64,000 bases of DNA from Methanobrevibacter thaueri (GTDB lineage: Archaea; Methanobacteriota; Methanobacteria; Methanobacteriales; Methanobacteriaceae), in assembly GCF_003111625.1 (NCBI RefSeq), contig NZ_MZGS01000016.1, positions 62,001 to 126,000 on the forward strand, written 5' to 3'. Under the pieces are notes generated by a model. That model was given only the letters and a program-made list of their open reading frames with translations, did not search any database and was not told where the DNA came from. The first letter of the stretch is position 1; each line of letters starts with the position of its first letter. Position numbers and translations under genes: made by a program. Shown in pieces: positions 34,129 to 44,546 of the stretch.

Positions 34129-37100
34129 TTATTTAAGTTCAACGAAATCATTCTCGATTTTAACTCTATTGTTAGCTATCATCAAGTCCAATACGCTGTT
34201 GATTCTTGAAGCGGTCTTTTTGGATGTTGACTTGAATCCAAAGTTGCGTGATGTTTCTTTTGGAATCTGTTTGGTGGTAATGTTTTGCTTATGAGTTAAA
34301 ACCAATTCTATGCTTTTTGCTATTTCCTCATCGGAAATCAAATCAATATTAGGTTTATTTCTTCTTCTAATCAGAACATCATTGTTTGATGCGTCATATA
34401 AAAAGTCGCCAATCCTTATTATCTCACCATTGTTTTCGGCGTTGACAATGGCTGAGTTAACTGTCTTTTTGAGATTGGATCCTGCACGCTTTATATGACA
34501 GCTGTTCTTGATTCTGTTTATAACTTCATTAACGTGAATTGGCCCTTCAATATCAACAATCAGTTTAACTGAATCTGATACCTTGTTGATAGGCTGCTTG
34601 TATAAATCATCGGATGAATTCAATCCAATGTCATCTGATTCAACATAATCAACAATATTGTCCTCATAAGGCCTTTTTCCAGGCAGCTTGTGATCATCGA
34701 AGGATTTCAATGTATTGTTCCTTTGGAATCTTTCCTTTTCGATTTCCTTATAGTCCTCATCCGCTGACTGAATGATGTTCTCAAGCGCTTGGTCCCTCAA
34801 CTCCTCTTTTTGGAATTGCTGATGGACAGGAATGATAACATCTTCATCACCGTTTATTTCATTGTTAAGAGCATCTCCATTCAGTTCCTTTTCAATTCTT
34901 TGCTCTTCTTTTTCAGCGAATGTCAACTCCTCTTCCCTTTGAATGATTAAATCGGAATCATCATCACTTGGCATGTTGAGATAGTCGGCAGGATTATATT
35001 CCTCTGTCCTGTCAACCACGGAAACGTAATCGATTTGTGTTGGGTTTTCAATTTCCTTAAGGGACTTGTTGATGTATCTCATGTCCTTTTTAATTCCCTG
35101 TATGGATTCCTTGACACTTCTTGGTCTTTCCTCCTCATAATAGAAATTGTTTTTTCTCAGCTTGCTTGTGACATCATTTGAACCCTGATAATATGTGACT
35201 CCATCGCCTGCTTCCTCTTGAGTGACTTGAGCCTCATTTTCATCAACTGGCTCTTCATTTTGAATTTCATCTTGAGGTTCCTCAATGTCTGGAACTTCCC
35301 TTTCCATTTGAATATCATTCTCTTGAGGCGCTTGACTGTCAGTTTCAGTCTTAATCTCTTCGCCGACAAAGATATCATCAAGATACTCCTTTTTCGCATT
35401 GTCGACAATGTGTAGAACATCATCATCAGAGCCCTTATCATTGTTCATATCAGGCAGCTCATCATTGAAGATATTCAATTCCTCATTTTCCTCATCAAAG
35501 TAAAATTCATCATCCTTATCTGAATCGGAGAAGTTATCATTAAAAATGTTTAGTTCCTCATCATCATCATCGACTATTTCAGCTTCAACCACATAATCAT
35601 CACGAGGTGCTGGCTTGTGCAATGGCTCGTCATCCTCTTCAATGAACTCGCCTCTGACTGTCTTAACTTCTTCCGGCTTGAGTCTGGTTTCGCCCATCAC
35701 AACATCTGAAATTCTTGATTTGACATGAAGGTTTCTTCTAGGTTTATGCCTGAGTTTTTCTCCAATTTCCTGTGAAGTGGTTTCGGACTCCTGATTATCA
35801 GTTGCTTCGTCCTCAACAGGTTCATCTTTTATTTCATCATCTTGGTAATCATTATCAAAGCCAAATTCGATTTTTTCCTCTTCAGGATAGACCCTTTCGT
35901 CATCATGGCTGTGGTCAACGTAAATGTAATTATCGTCTGGGCCCAAATCAACCTTATCTTCTGAAGCTTCACTGACAGGTTCCTCTTTAACAGGCTCATC
36001 AACAACCTCAGGCTCAACAAACTCCTCTTTAACAGGCTCACTAACAACCGCAGGCTCAACAAACTCCTCTTTAACAGGCTCATCAACAACCTCAGGCTCA
36101 ACAAACTCCTCTTTAACAGGCTCATCAACAACCTCAGGCTCATCAACAACCTCAGGTTCAACAAACTCCTCTTTAACAGGTTTTTCAATTTTCTTGTCAA
36201 ATTTAACCTTAGGAGTCTCTTTGACTTCCTCAGTCACTTCATCATCGCTATGATCAACAATGATATAATCGTCATCATCACCCAAGTCAACCTTCTCATC
36301 TTGACTTGAATCAACAATGTCTTCAGGCTCTTCTTTGACCTCTTCTGAGGACTCATCTGATTCTTGACTTTCCAAATCAGAATCGCCGTCTAAATCCTTT
36401 TTGAATTTAAGGGAACTGAAGAAAGATTCTTTTTCCCCATCTTTTTCCTCAACATTCTCCTCATCAACTATTGAATCATCAAGCAGTGAATGGCCAGGAT
36501 TTAAAAATGATTTGACCTTATCCTTAAATGAAACGTGATGCTCTTCTTCAGGAATATCCTCTTCAGATGTTTCATCTTCAACATCAACACTAGGTGAAAC
36601 ATCTTCATCTAAATCATCCTCTTGAGATACCCCATCTTCAACATCAACACTTTGGGAAACATCCCCATCTAAATCATCCTCTTGAGATACCCCATCTTCA
36701 ACATCAACACTTTGGGAAACATTATCATCAGAATAGTCCTTTTCATCTTCCCAAACTTCAGCATTGTCTTCAGGAGCCACTCCCTCATCAGATTCCCAGA
36801 CCTCAGAATCAAAGTCCTTTTCATTAGATTCATCTTCTTTCACTTTAGGAGTTTCAGATATATTTAACTCATCAAAATCAGTGTTTTCGACTTCAACAAA
36901 TTCTGATTTTGTTTCTTCAGCTTTAAAACCATCATCCTCATCATCAGCAACTTCAACAAACTCTGATCCGGATGATTGTGAAGGGTTATCATCATTAATA
37001 GCAGGTTCTACAGGAGTTTCCACCTCTTCTGCTGCAACTTCCTTGAAGAATTCCTCAGGGTCAAGTTCGCCCACATCAATAGGCCTTTCCAAAATGTCGT

Positions 37101-40100
37101 CTTCAGCCTTTTCAACTTCCACAAAGTCTTCAGGTCCGATATCTTCAGGAGGGATTTCTTCTGATTCTTCCTGTGCCTTTCTCTCGGCTTCTTCTTTTTC
37201 ACGTGCTATGCGCAATTCTTCAGCTTTTTTCTCGGCTTCCCGTCTTCTCTGTTCAGCCAATTTTTTCTCTGCTTCAGATTTGCGTCTTTCCTCTTCACGT
37301 GCCTCCCTGATTGACTTTTCAACATTTTCCAGAAGTTTTTTACGTCCAAGATCTCTGTTTCTATACCAATCTGTGGACCATAAATGATATAATCTCCATC
37401 CAAGTCCTGTCAATACCTGTTCACGCAACCTGTCCCTGTCACGAGCTACCTTACTTGATGAGTACATTTTTCCGTCTGTTGTGATTCCTAAAATGTATTT
37501 TCCAGGATTCTCATCATCAACAATTGCAAGGTCCACTCTGAAACCTGCACAACCGATTTGCCTGTCAACTGTGTAGCCGTTCTCTTCCAAAAAGCTTGCA
37601 ATTGCATCTTCAAATGGTTCTTTTGAGTATTCGCTTACGGTATTTGTACCTAATGTTAAGTTTTCAGCATATTCCAAAAATTCCTTAAGTGACTTTACAC
37701 CATATGGAGGGTTCGCTGTCAGGTTCATGTCATATGCCTTGAAGTTTGAAAATACGACACATTTCTCTCTTGCACGTGTAATCAATACGTTTAGCCTTCT
37801 TTCCCCACCGTCCTGATTTAGAGGACCGAAGTTAAGGGACATCTTATGGTCCTGGTCATAACCGTAACCTATACTGATTAGGATAACGTCCCTTTCATCT
37901 CCCTGTATTGTCTCAAGGTTCTTAACGAAGAAACGCTCATCCCTGTTGTCTGAGAACAGAGGCTCGAATTCAGGGTGTTCCTTACGTTTCACCTCTAATT
38001 CCTCTAGAATTGCATTTTTCTGAGCGACGGAGAATGTTCCCACACCCAGACTTTTTGTGTCCCCATACTTTCTGAAATGATTGAAAATCTCCTCTACGAC
38101 ATCCTTTGCCTCAAGAGGGTTTTTGGATGAGGCTCCCCTCAAGTATTCTGTGTCCGGATTATAGCGGAATTTCAAACCGAGTTCAGGGTCTGAATGTGAA
38201 GGTGAAGGGTAAACCAATAGGTCATCATCATAAAATTCACGGTTTGACACTGTAATCAGTGACTCGTGACGTGAACGGTAGTGCCATTTAAGCATCTTAA
38301 CCGGGAAGGACAGCTTACACAAGTGCAATATGCTTTCCATATCAAGAGAGGTCGCTTCTTCCTCATCGCTTTCCGCATCTGACATCTGGTCGAAAAATGA
38401 TGTAGGAGGCAATTGCTGTGTGTCTCCCATTACGACTGCGGTTTTTCCTCTCATGAATGCTCCTAATGCATCCTCCGGCTTTACCTGACTTGCTTCGTCA
38501 AAGATAACCACGTCAAATTGCAATTCCTCATTTGTCGGGTCCAGGTATTGTGCAATGGACAATGGAGACATCATGAAACAAGGTTTAATCTGCTTAATCA
38601 TTCCACCGGCCTTTTCCAATAGCTTTCTGACAGGCATGTGTCCGCTTTTACGTGTGAATTCCCCTGCCAGAATCTTTGCCTGTGGATTTTCAGTACCTCC
38701 AAATATCTTCGGAATGTTGCTGTTGAGCTTATGGTAAATCCTCTTTCTGTTCAATGTAAGAATTTTCTTGTCCAGATCCTTGAATTCACGGATTCTGTTC
38801 TCATGCAACTCTCCGACAAAGGTTGCCAATTCGTGGTTTTCTACAAATAAAATGTTTAATAATGAATCTGCAAAATTGCCCTCAACCAACGCCTCGATAT
38901 CATATTTGTTGATGTTTCTTTTCTCGATTGAATCGACAAACATCTTTGCATTGGAGCTCTTAAGGGCGTTTTTGGTGTTAAGGTATTGTGACCATAAATG
39001 AAGGCTTGATAGTTGTCCTCTCCAATTATACAACTGTTCTCTCCATGCCTCAAACGGCACATCACCGGTTTCTCTTTTAAAGATTAGCTTGCTTCTAGGA
39101 TTCAACTTGTCCTTAAGCCTTGACAGGACCCTTACAAATTCCTCACCTGAATCTATGTATTCCGCAAGGTCACGTTCCGGCTTGATGTCAAACATGTCCT
39201 TGCTCATCAGGTCTATGGTGTTCTGTGAGAATGTTCCCTCACGCACAAGGGCTGTGAACTCGTTCATCCAGCTTGCAATGGCCTTCAAGTCATTAGGGTT
39301 TGCATTCAAATGCCAGTATCCTCCGTAATACTTCCTGCCCAGCGCCTCATTGGCCTCAAGGTTCTTGCGGATTTTGATTACTGCCTTTGCCTGCTGGAGG
39401 TCCCTTATAATCTCATCGATGCTGTTAGGCACCGGCACTGCATAATACCTTTCAACCAGTTCAATGTGCTGCTTGTTGTTGAAGAAACGGAACTTCTTGG
39501 TTGAAAGTTGCTGCAATTCGTAAATAAGCATGTCAATGTTTGCCTGGAAGATGCTCTGATTGAACTTGGTTAGGGCTCCGGCGTATTTCTGATACTTCTG
39601 CAGCTCAATTATCAGTCTGAAAGCATCATCATTATTGTTGTTCCATGCGCCTGACTTGATTATGCTGCCGTCAATCAGTTCGGCATTCTGTGACTTGATT
39701 ATTTCAAATGCTGAAAGTGAATTCTGGAACTCATTCAATGTGTCCGGCTTCTTGATTCCATAAATGTCATACACCCTTCCACGCTCAACAAGGAAATTGT
39801 CCAGTGCGTGCAGGGTATCATTGATGAGCATTTCTATTTCCCTTAAATCGGCAGGCAAAAGACTTTTCGGCGCGCATTTGCTCCAAGGGTTTTCCTTTGA
39901 GATGGTCTGATACAGCTCAGCCAGGTTTTCCAGGGAAATCTTCATGTCATCCAAATCTTTTAATGTAATGCTTTCCGGGTTTTCAAACCTGACCAATGGC
40001 ATCAAGGTGCCTTTACGGGCAAAATGGTCATCTGCCCCTTCCTTCATTCCATACAATTGGAATGGGGATAGGTTGACTGCGAATGCAGGCATGTGAATGA

Positions 40101-41343
40101 TTTGAGAGTAATCATCAAGCTGGCGACGTAGGGTTTCCAGTTTGCGGATGGTCTGATCTATGTTTAATGGCTCCTGAGCCCTTACATTTGTTGCCTTTTG
40201 CAGGTCCTTCAGGAACTTCTTACGCCTTGTCTTGTGTGAATGCAGTTCCAAAACGAATTTGCCAAGTCCCACTGCTGTAAGACGGTCCTTTACCACATCC
40301 AATGCAGCCATTTTCTCTGATACGAATAAAACTGATTTTCCTTCAGCCAAAAGCTCAGCTATAAGGTTAACAATTGTCTGTGACTTACCGGTTCCAGGAG
40401 GCCCTTCAACCACAAGGTTTCTTCCTGCCTTAACGTCCTGAATGGCCGCAATCTGTGATGAGTCGGCGTCCAAGACCTGATACATGTTCTGATATTCCAG
40501 CCTTGAGTCGATATCCTCTTCACGGAACGCTTCCTGGTCGTTTTTGGCCGGATTAAAAATCGCCTGAATCAATTCGTTTTTGGTCAAATCGACATTATCA
40601 GCCCATGCTTCCGGGTTTAAGTCATTGTACATGACAAATTTTGTAAAACTAAAGAATCCCAAAGCCACATTGTTGGTTACGTCCCATCCGTCCATACGGG
40701 AAACCGCCCTTTTCACGCTGGCGATGTAATGGTCAATCACTTCACCGTACCTCTTGAACTCAAAGTCAGGAAGCTCAATTCCAGCTTCCAGGAGCTTTGC
40801 CTTAAGTGAAATGTTTGTCTGGATGTCCTCTCCAGTCCATTCAAGATTGAATGACTCTCCAACCTTTCTTCTCTCAATGGCCACTGGAATCAGCACCAAT
40901 GGCGCCTTGTTCTTTTGCCTTGGCTTTGACTTGTCCTTCCATTCCAGAAATCCGATGGCCAGATAGAGGATGTTATAACCTTGCTCCTGAAGCATTGTTT
41001 TGGCTTGGTTATTGATATAATATAATCTTTTCTGGAGCTCTTTTGGGGTCAAATCGGTTGCTAATTTCTTGTCTCCCTCTGAAAACTTTGAAAAGTCAAA
41101 CGGAATATGGTCCCATACTGATGACTTATCTTCCTTCTTGTCCTTCTTGTTGGCCACAAAATACATCTTGTTTTCCTGCAGGACCAATGTCTGAAAAAGG
41201 TTTAAGGGAGATTGATTTACTATAGTGATAGTTTTAGCTCTTGATTTAAAGTTAAGAAGCTGATTTCTTAATGTTAAATCCAATAGCTCCTTACGTAAGT
41301 TTTTAAATTCTCTTTCGATTAGATTTGATGATTTGTTTAACAT
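34129..41343 (-). CDS. Giant SF1 helicase-nuclease with DUF4011, acidic repeats and DUF3320
   Basis: The 2404-aa protein starts with a DUF4011-type domain (REFKNLRKELLDLTLRNQLLNF), then an SF1 helicase: Walker A GPPGTGKS (314-321), Walker B IFDEASQ (about 947-953), GDTQQLPPTSFF, and late motifs GDERDVILISIGYG and LNVLITRAREKC. A Vsr-like MTES_1575 nuclease follows (about 1225-1325; QIGCAGFRVDLAI, GITTDGKMYSSS, RDRDRLREQVL). From about 1340 to 2200 lies a highly acidic, repeat-rich disordered region. The end (2245-2404) is a DUF3320-type winged-helix region. Related helicase-nucleases without this linker occur in defence islands. Here it sits among housekeeping genes between uvrC and a PfkB gene. 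The usual IExDG of the nuclease reads ITTDG, so cleavage ability is uncertain. Confidence 0.85.
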   Translation of the reverse strand: MLNKSSNLIEREFKNLRKELLDLTLRNQLLNFKSRAKTITIVNQSPLNLFQTLVLQENKMYFVANKKDKKEDKSSVWDHIPFDFSKFSEGDKKLATDLTPKELQKRLYYINNQAKTMLQEQGYNILYLAIGFLEWKDKSKPRQKNKAPLVLIPVAIERRKVGESFNLEWTGEDIQTNISLKAKLLEAGIELPDFEFKRYGEVIDHYIASVKRAVSRMDGWDVTNNVALGFFSFTKFVMYNDLNPEAWADNVDLTKNELIQAIFNPAKNDQEAFREEDIDSRLEYQNMYQVLDADSSQIAAIQDVKAGRNLVVEGPPGTGKSQTIVNLIAELLAEGKSVLFVSEKMAALDVVKDRLTAVGLGKFVLELHSHKTRRKKFLKDLQKATNVRAQEPLNIDQTIRKLETLRRQLDDYSQIIHMPAFAVNLSPFQLYGMKEGADDHFARKGTLMPLVRFENPESITLKDLDDMKISLENLAELYQTISKENPWSKCAPKSLLPADLREIEMLINDTLHALDNFLVERGRVYDIYGIKKPDTLNEFQNSLSAFEIIKSQNAELIDGSIIKSGAWNNNNDDAFRLIIELQKYQKYAGALTKFNQSIFQANIDMLIYELQQLSTKKFRFFNNKQHIELVERYYAVPVPNSIDEIIRDLQQAKAVIKIRKNLEANEALGRKYYGGYWHLNANPNDLKAIASWMNEFTALVREGTFSQNTIDLMSKDMFDIKPERDLAEYIDSGEEFVRVLSRLKDKLNPRSKLIFKRETGDVPFEAWREQLYNWRGQLSSLHLWSQYLNTKNALKSSNAKMFVDSIEKRNINKYDIEALVEGNFADSLLNILFVENHELATFVGELHENRIREFKDLDKKILTLNRKRIYHKLNSNIPKIFGGTENPQAKILAGEFTRKSGHMPVRKLLEKAGGMIKQIKPCFMMSPLSIAQYLDPTNEELQFDVVIFDEASQVKPEDALGAFMRGKTAVVMGDTQQLPPTSFFDQMSDAESDEEEATSLDMESILHLCKLSFPVKMLKWHYRSRHESLITVSNREFYDDDLLVYPSPSHSDPELGLKFRYNPDTEYLRGASSKNPLEAKDVVEEIFNHFRKYGDTKSLGVGTFSVAQKNAILEELEVKRKEHPEFEPLFSDNRDERFFVKNLETIQGDERDVILISIGYGYDQDHKMSLNFGPLNQDGGERRLNVLITRAREKCVVFSNFKAYDMNLTANPPYGVKSLKEFLEYAENLTLGTNTVSEYSKEPFEDAIASFLEENGYTVDRQIGCAGFRVDLAIVDDENPGKYILGITTDGKMYSSSKVARDRDRLREQVLTGLGWRLYHLWSTDWYRNRDLGRKKLLENVEKSIREAREEERRKSEAEKKLAEQRRREAEKKAEELRIAREKEEAERKAQEESEEIPPEDIGPEDFVEVEKAEDDILERPIDVGELDPEEFFKEVAAEEVETPVEPAINDDNPSQSSGSEFVEVADDEDDGFKAEETKSEFVEVENTDFDELNISETPKVKEDESNEKDFDSEVWESDEGVAPEDNAEVWEDEKDYSDDNVSQSVDVEDGVSQEDDLDGDVSQSVDVEDGVSQEDDLDEDVSPSVDVEDETSEEDIPEEEHHVSFKDKVKSFLNPGHSLLDDSIVDEENVEEKDGEKESFFSSLKFKKDLDGDSDLESQESDESSEEVKEEPEDIVDSSQDEKVDLGDDDDYIIVDHSDDEVTEEVKETPKVKFDKKIEKPVKEEFVEPEVVDEPEVVDEPVKEEFVEPEVVDEPVKEEFVEPAVVSEPVKEEFVEPEVVDEPVKEEPVSEASEDKVDLGPDDNYIYVDHSHDDERVYPEEEKIEFGFDNDYQDDEIKDEPVEDEATDNQESETTSQEIGEKLRHKPRRNLHVKSRISDVVMGETRLKPEEVKTVRGEFIEEDDEPLHKPAPRDDYVVEAEIVDDDDEELNIFNDNFSDSDKDDEFYFDEENEELNIFNDELPDMNNDKGSDDDVLHIVDNAKKEYLDDIFVGEEIKTETDSQAPQENDIQMEREVPDIEEPQDEIQNEEPVDENEAQVTQEEAGDGVTYYQGSNDVTSKLRKNNFYYEEERPRSVKESIQGIKKDMRYINKSLKEIENPTQIDYVSVVDRTEEYNPADYLNMPSDDDSDLIIQREEELTFAEKEEQRIEKELNGDALNNEINGDEDVIIPVHQQFQKEELRDQALENIIQSADEDYKEIEKERFQRNNTLKSFDDHKLPGKRPYEDNIVDYVESDDIGLNSSDDLYKQPINKVSDSVKLIVDIEGPIHVNEVINRIKNSCHIKRAGSNLKKTVNSAIVNAENNGEIIRIGDFLYDASNNDVLIRRRNKPNIDLISDEEIAKSIELVLTHKQNITTKQIPKETSRNFGFKSTSKKTASRINSVLDLMIANNRVKIENDFVELK
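35990..36190. repeat. 42-bp in-frame repeats (acidic linker)
   Basis: ACTCCTCTTTAACAGG recurs at 36021, 36063 and 36105 (42 bp apart), then at 36165 after an extra 18-bp unit. Each 42-bp copy encodes EPVKEEFVEPEVVD; the 18-bp unit repeats EVVDEP. The array expands the disordered region of the giant helicase in frame. Confidence 0.85.
36570..36730. repeat. 60-bp in-frame repeats (acidic linker)
   Basis: Two near-perfect 60-bp copies (36601-36660 and 36661-36720, both with AAATCATCCTCTTGAGATAC) and a partial third at about 36570 encode a 20-residue acidic unit (VSQSVDVEDGVSQEDDLDxD). A second, independent repeat expansion within the same linker. Confidence 0.85.
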
Positions 41344-41502
41344 GATGACCCTTTGTAGTGTTTAAAAAAATTTAAAATGCATATATACATATAATTATAT
41401 TACTTAATAAAGTTTTCTAAACTATGTAATTTTGTGTAAAATCAACTAAAAATAAGAAATACAAATTATTAAAAAGAATTGTTTTAAATTTGAAAAAATC
41501 AA

Positions 41503-42324
41503 TTACCCATTAGGAGTATATGGGCCAAAATTTTCAATTTTTTCACTTGCAATCTTTGATGCGAAGTTACCGGCAATTTCAGATGATTTCAGCAATAACT
41601 TCTGTGTGATGTATGAGGCCATGAAGGTATCGCCGCAGCCTGTCGTATCCACAACATTCTCACACTTTACCGGATCGATTCTTATCTCCACATCCGAAAT
41701 GATTCTGGAACCCATACTTCCATTTGTTATGACAATCTCATCTACATCATAGTCCACACCAATGATGTTTGCTTCCTCCTCATCAAGAAATATTGCATCG
41801 ACACCTGATAAAATGGAGGCCAACTCTTCGAAGTTCTCTAATTTTATGGTGTAATTGTCATTTACATTAACATCCTGAAGCCTCAGAAATCCCTGGATTG
41901 AAATGAATATCGGAACGTTGAAACCCTTCAGGAAATCTATGGTTTCGGCGGGAAAATCATATCTGTTCAACGGATTGATTACAAAGGCATCAATCTCATC
42001 GGGAAGAATTTCCTCCAAGTCCTCCGGACAAATCGGAATGTCTGCAAAATTGCTCAACTGCTCCCGGACATCAGGATTGTCCTTTTGAGGATACCTGTTT
42101 ATGAAGAAATGTGTGGTGTCCTTTTCGATTACCCTGACCTTATCCAAGTCGGGAAAACCATTAATCAGGGATTTGTCATCGCAGTTCACTATGGCCAGGT
42201 AATCATTGAAAAACTCCTCAAATACAAATGACTGATAGTAGGTGGCTCCGCCGACCTTATGGGATTTTTCCTCTCCAATAACAATCAGGTCCCTTGTAAC
42301 AGGACCGATAACAACAAGTGTCAT
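41503..42324 (-). CDS. PfkB family carbohydrate/nucleoside kinase
   Basis: The 273-aa protein has the PfkB C-terminal signature DTTGCGDTFMASY with the catalytic Asp, and an N-terminal GPVTRDLIVIGEE strand region with GGATYYQS for substrate binding. It is shorter than typical ribokinases (about 300), lacking part of the lid. The family phosphorylates sugars or nucleosides; the exact substrate is not evident. 18 bases after the CDF exporter gene. Confidence 0.85.
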   Translation of the reverse strand: MTLVVIGPVTRDLIVIGEEKSHKVGGATYYQSFVFEEFFNDYLAIVNCDDKSLINGFPDLDKVRVIEKDTTHFFINRYPQKDNPDVREQLSNFADIPICPEDLEEILPDEIDAFVINPLNRYDFPAETIDFLKGFNVPIFISIQGFLRLQDVNVNDNYTIKLENFEELASILSGVDAIFLDEEEANIIGVDYDVDEIVITNGSMGSRIISDVEIRIDPVKCENVVDTTGCGDTFMASYITQKLLLKSSEIAGNFASKIASEKIENFGPYTPNG

Positions 42325-42342
42325 GATAATCCTCTATTCTAA

Positions 42343-43191
42343 TCATTCCAGTTCTATAGTAATGTCCACAACATGATATTTCTTTGAAATGACATAAATC
42401 TCCTTCTTGATTTCACCGACATCCTTTCCGAAGTCCACATCCACCTTAAGAGTCATGACGGAATCTATGCCGTCAAGAGACCAGATATGGAAGTCATCTA
42501 TCGCATTAACACCCTCGATGTCCTCAATGGATTGTCTGAACTCATCAACATCGAAGTAATCCGGTGTCTTTTGAAGCAGGACCTCGATTGACTTGTAGAG
42601 GTTTCTTCCAAGGTTGAATATCAGCCATAATGCAATTCCAATTGAAACGAAAGGATCAAGATACTGCGCACCCTCCCAAAACATCAATACAAGACTCAAT
42701 ATTAAGATGGCCACCCATTCAAATATGTCACCCAGCTGATGGAAGAAAATAGCCTTTTCGTTGTATGTCTCGCCCTTATGCAATCTGTAGACGGAAACGA
42801 ACTTGAAGACTATTCCAACTATTGCCACAGCCAACATTCCCCCTGCATCCACACCTTCAGGTGCAAACAGCCTTGGAATGGCTTCTGACAAAATCACAAA
42901 TGCCATTATTATGACAAAAATGGATATTATGACCGCTCCAAGAATTGAAAACCTCTGATATCCATAGGAGTACTTGTCTGTTGAGTCCCTTTGGGCAACG
43001 TGCTCCAGAAACCATGCCAGAGCTATGGAAATGGTGTCAGATGCGTCATGAATGAAATCCGCAAGTATCGCCATACTGTTTGTGGCAAGAGCGGCAGCTA
43101 TGACCACTATGTTGAATGCCAGATTTATGAAAAACACAAAGGCCAGATTTTCGCCCGCCTTCTTGTGATGATGATGTGTATCTATTCTCAT
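42343..43191 (-). CDS. CDF family divalent metal exporter
   Basis: The 282-aa protein has a His-rich start (DTHHHHKK), six predicted membrane helices and a soluble C-terminal domain (EVLLQKTPDYFDVDEFRQSI ... DDFHIWSLDG). The transport site pairs are ADFIHDASD in helix 2 and HQLGDIFE in helix 5, close to the HDxxD type used for Zn/Cd/Co. It probably exports zinc or a related metal. The DFHIW motif of the cytosolic domain is intact. Confidence 0.9.
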   Translation of the reverse strand: MRIDTHHHHKKAGENLAFVFFINLAFNIVVIAAALATNSMAILADFIHDASDTISIALAWFLEHVAQRDSTDKYSYGYQRFSILGAVIISIFVIIMAFVILSEAIPRLFAPEGVDAGGMLAVAIVGIVFKFVSVYRLHKGETYNEKAIFFHQLGDIFEWVAILILSLVLMFWEGAQYLDPFVSIGIALWLIFNLGRNLYKSIEVLLQKTPDYFDVDEFRQSIEDIEGVNAIDDFHIWSLDGIDSVMTLKVDVDFGKDVGEIKKEIYVISKKYHVVDITIELE

Positions 43192-43302
43192 TGCTTTAAT
43201 ATTTCACATTCGAATAATAAAAAACTTATTATCCCTTTAATATATTAATTTTAAAGTTAATTTTATATAATTAAAAGAAGTAAATTATAGTAGTGATTAA
43301 AA

Positions 43303-43482
43303 ATGGCAATAATGGGAACAACAATATTTTCACATATTTTACCTGTGATTTTCGGATTTTTTGCATTGATATTGGTAATTTCTGGATCTCTAGAAGATAA
43401 CAATCCTAAATTAGGTTTAGGTATAGCATTGTTTGTTATAGCTTGTGTATTCCCATACTTAGTGTTAAGCGTCTTAATCTAG
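43303..43482 (+). CDS. Small two-helix membrane protein, 59 aa
   Basis: The product starts MAIMGTTIFSHILPVIFGFF and has two hydrophobic helices around a short loop (SLEDNNPKLG). A GTGATT site lies 6 bases before the ATG and TTTATATAA (43262-43270) is a TATA box at about 25-30 bases from the expected transcript start. It overlaps the convergent HisA-like gene by 9 bases. Just under a 60-residue cut-off; function unknown. Confidence 0.65.
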   Translation: MAIMGTTIFSHILPVIFGFFALILVISGSLEDNNPKLGLGIALFVIACVFPYLVLSVLI

Positions 43483-44163
43483 AAGTTTCACTTCGCCTGA
43501 ATGCAGGCTGGTTCCTATCAATACTCTTTTTATGCCCAATGACTCCAACTCACCTAGAGAGTCCTTATTCAAACCACCAGCAATGATTAGCTTGTCCTTC
43601 AACTCTTCAAATTCGTTTAGAAGGTATTCATTGTAGCCCTTTCCTGTGCCGACACCTGTGATGTCGAGAAGGATGATGTCGTTCGGGTCAAGTTCAATCA
43701 GAACCTCCTTGAATTCGGACAGTGCCATGTCCATGTTCTTTGCGAGAAGCTCATTGTTTTTTGTATCCACACTAACAACAATTCTTTCTTTCGGATACTT
43801 TTCAAATATTTTGCGAAGCTCGTCAACACTTTCCAGTGTTTCTGTAGGCACTATAATCTTGTATGCATATTCCAGGAAGAATTCGAATGACTCAAGGTTT
43901 TTGACTCCACCGTCAAAGATCACCGGAATGATTGTATTAACCATCCTGACGTCATTGATGTTGTGTCCCTGGGATTCAATCAGGTCCAAATCGGCTATGT
44001 ACATTTCATCCGCACCGTTCAGTTTCAACCCTTGGGCTATCTCAACCGGATTGGCAGATGGTGCAAAAACAGTGTTCAATGGTTTGTAGGTGTCCCTCAT
44101 TCCTGATTTGCCGCTTACGGCCTGGTGCTGTTTTAAATCTATTACTGGAATTTTCTTAATCAT
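43474..44163 (-). CDS. HisA/HisF-related TIM-barrel protein
   Basis: The 229-aa protein has the phosphate-binding and strand pattern of HisA/HisF (KIPVIDLKQHQAV, ADLDLIESQGHN, VIFDGGVKNLESF, IIAGGLNKDSLGEL, RVLIGTSLHSG). It is diverged from true HisA; archaeal members of this group are annotated as HisA-like and not proven to act in histidine synthesis. No other his gene is adjacent; hisG lies at 58.9 kb. Confidence 0.8.
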   Translation of the reverse strand: MIKKIPVIDLKQHQAVSGKSGMRDTYKPLNTVFAPSANPVEIAQGLKLNGADEMYIADLDLIESQGHNINDVRMVNTIIPVIFDGGVKNLESFEFFLEYAYKIIVPTETLESVDELRKIFEKYPKERIVVSVDTKNNELLAKNMDMALSEFKEVLIELDPNDIILLDITGVGTGKGYNEYLLNEFEELKDKLIIAGGLNKDSLGELESLGIKRVLIGTSLHSGEVKLLD

Positions 44164-44546
44164 AATAAATAGTTAGTGAAAAGTAGTATTAAAAACTTAA
44201 GGAGGGAGAAGAACTGTTCTGTTTTTCCAGCCCTTCCCGAGTATAAAAATAATGATCAATTCAATGGTAAATAACAAGCATGTTATGAACCTCTATTAAT
44301 TAAGTTAACCTACATAGTATATAAATGTTACTATAATTTATAAAAATTAAAGTAAACTTGAATATATGATTTTTAATTTTTAATTCAATTTTTAAGAAAA
44401 TATTCAATTATTAGAAAAATAACATTGACAAAAATATCAAATATTCAGAAAAACATAAAACATAAAATTTGAGGTAATCTTAAATTTACAAAAAATGATA
44501 AAACAACCTTGATAAAGTTAAATTGAAAAAAGTAAATAAGAGAGAA
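44164..44546. other. A/T-rich intergenic region, nothing coding
   Basis: About 380 bp upstream of the HisA-like gene. A TATA-like CTACATAGTATATAAA occurs near 44310 and is repeated word for word near 62233. A GGAGGGAGAAGAACTGTTCTG stretch near 44201 contains AGAACTGTTCT, an odd palindrome. No plausible gene seen on either strand. Confidence 0.4.

Noticed and set aside
36764-37387. Open 207-aa Ser-rich frame on the plus strand
   Set aside because: It is the antisense shadow of the Glu/Asp-rich part of the giant helicase; Ser-rich composition follows from complementing GAA/GAT codons.
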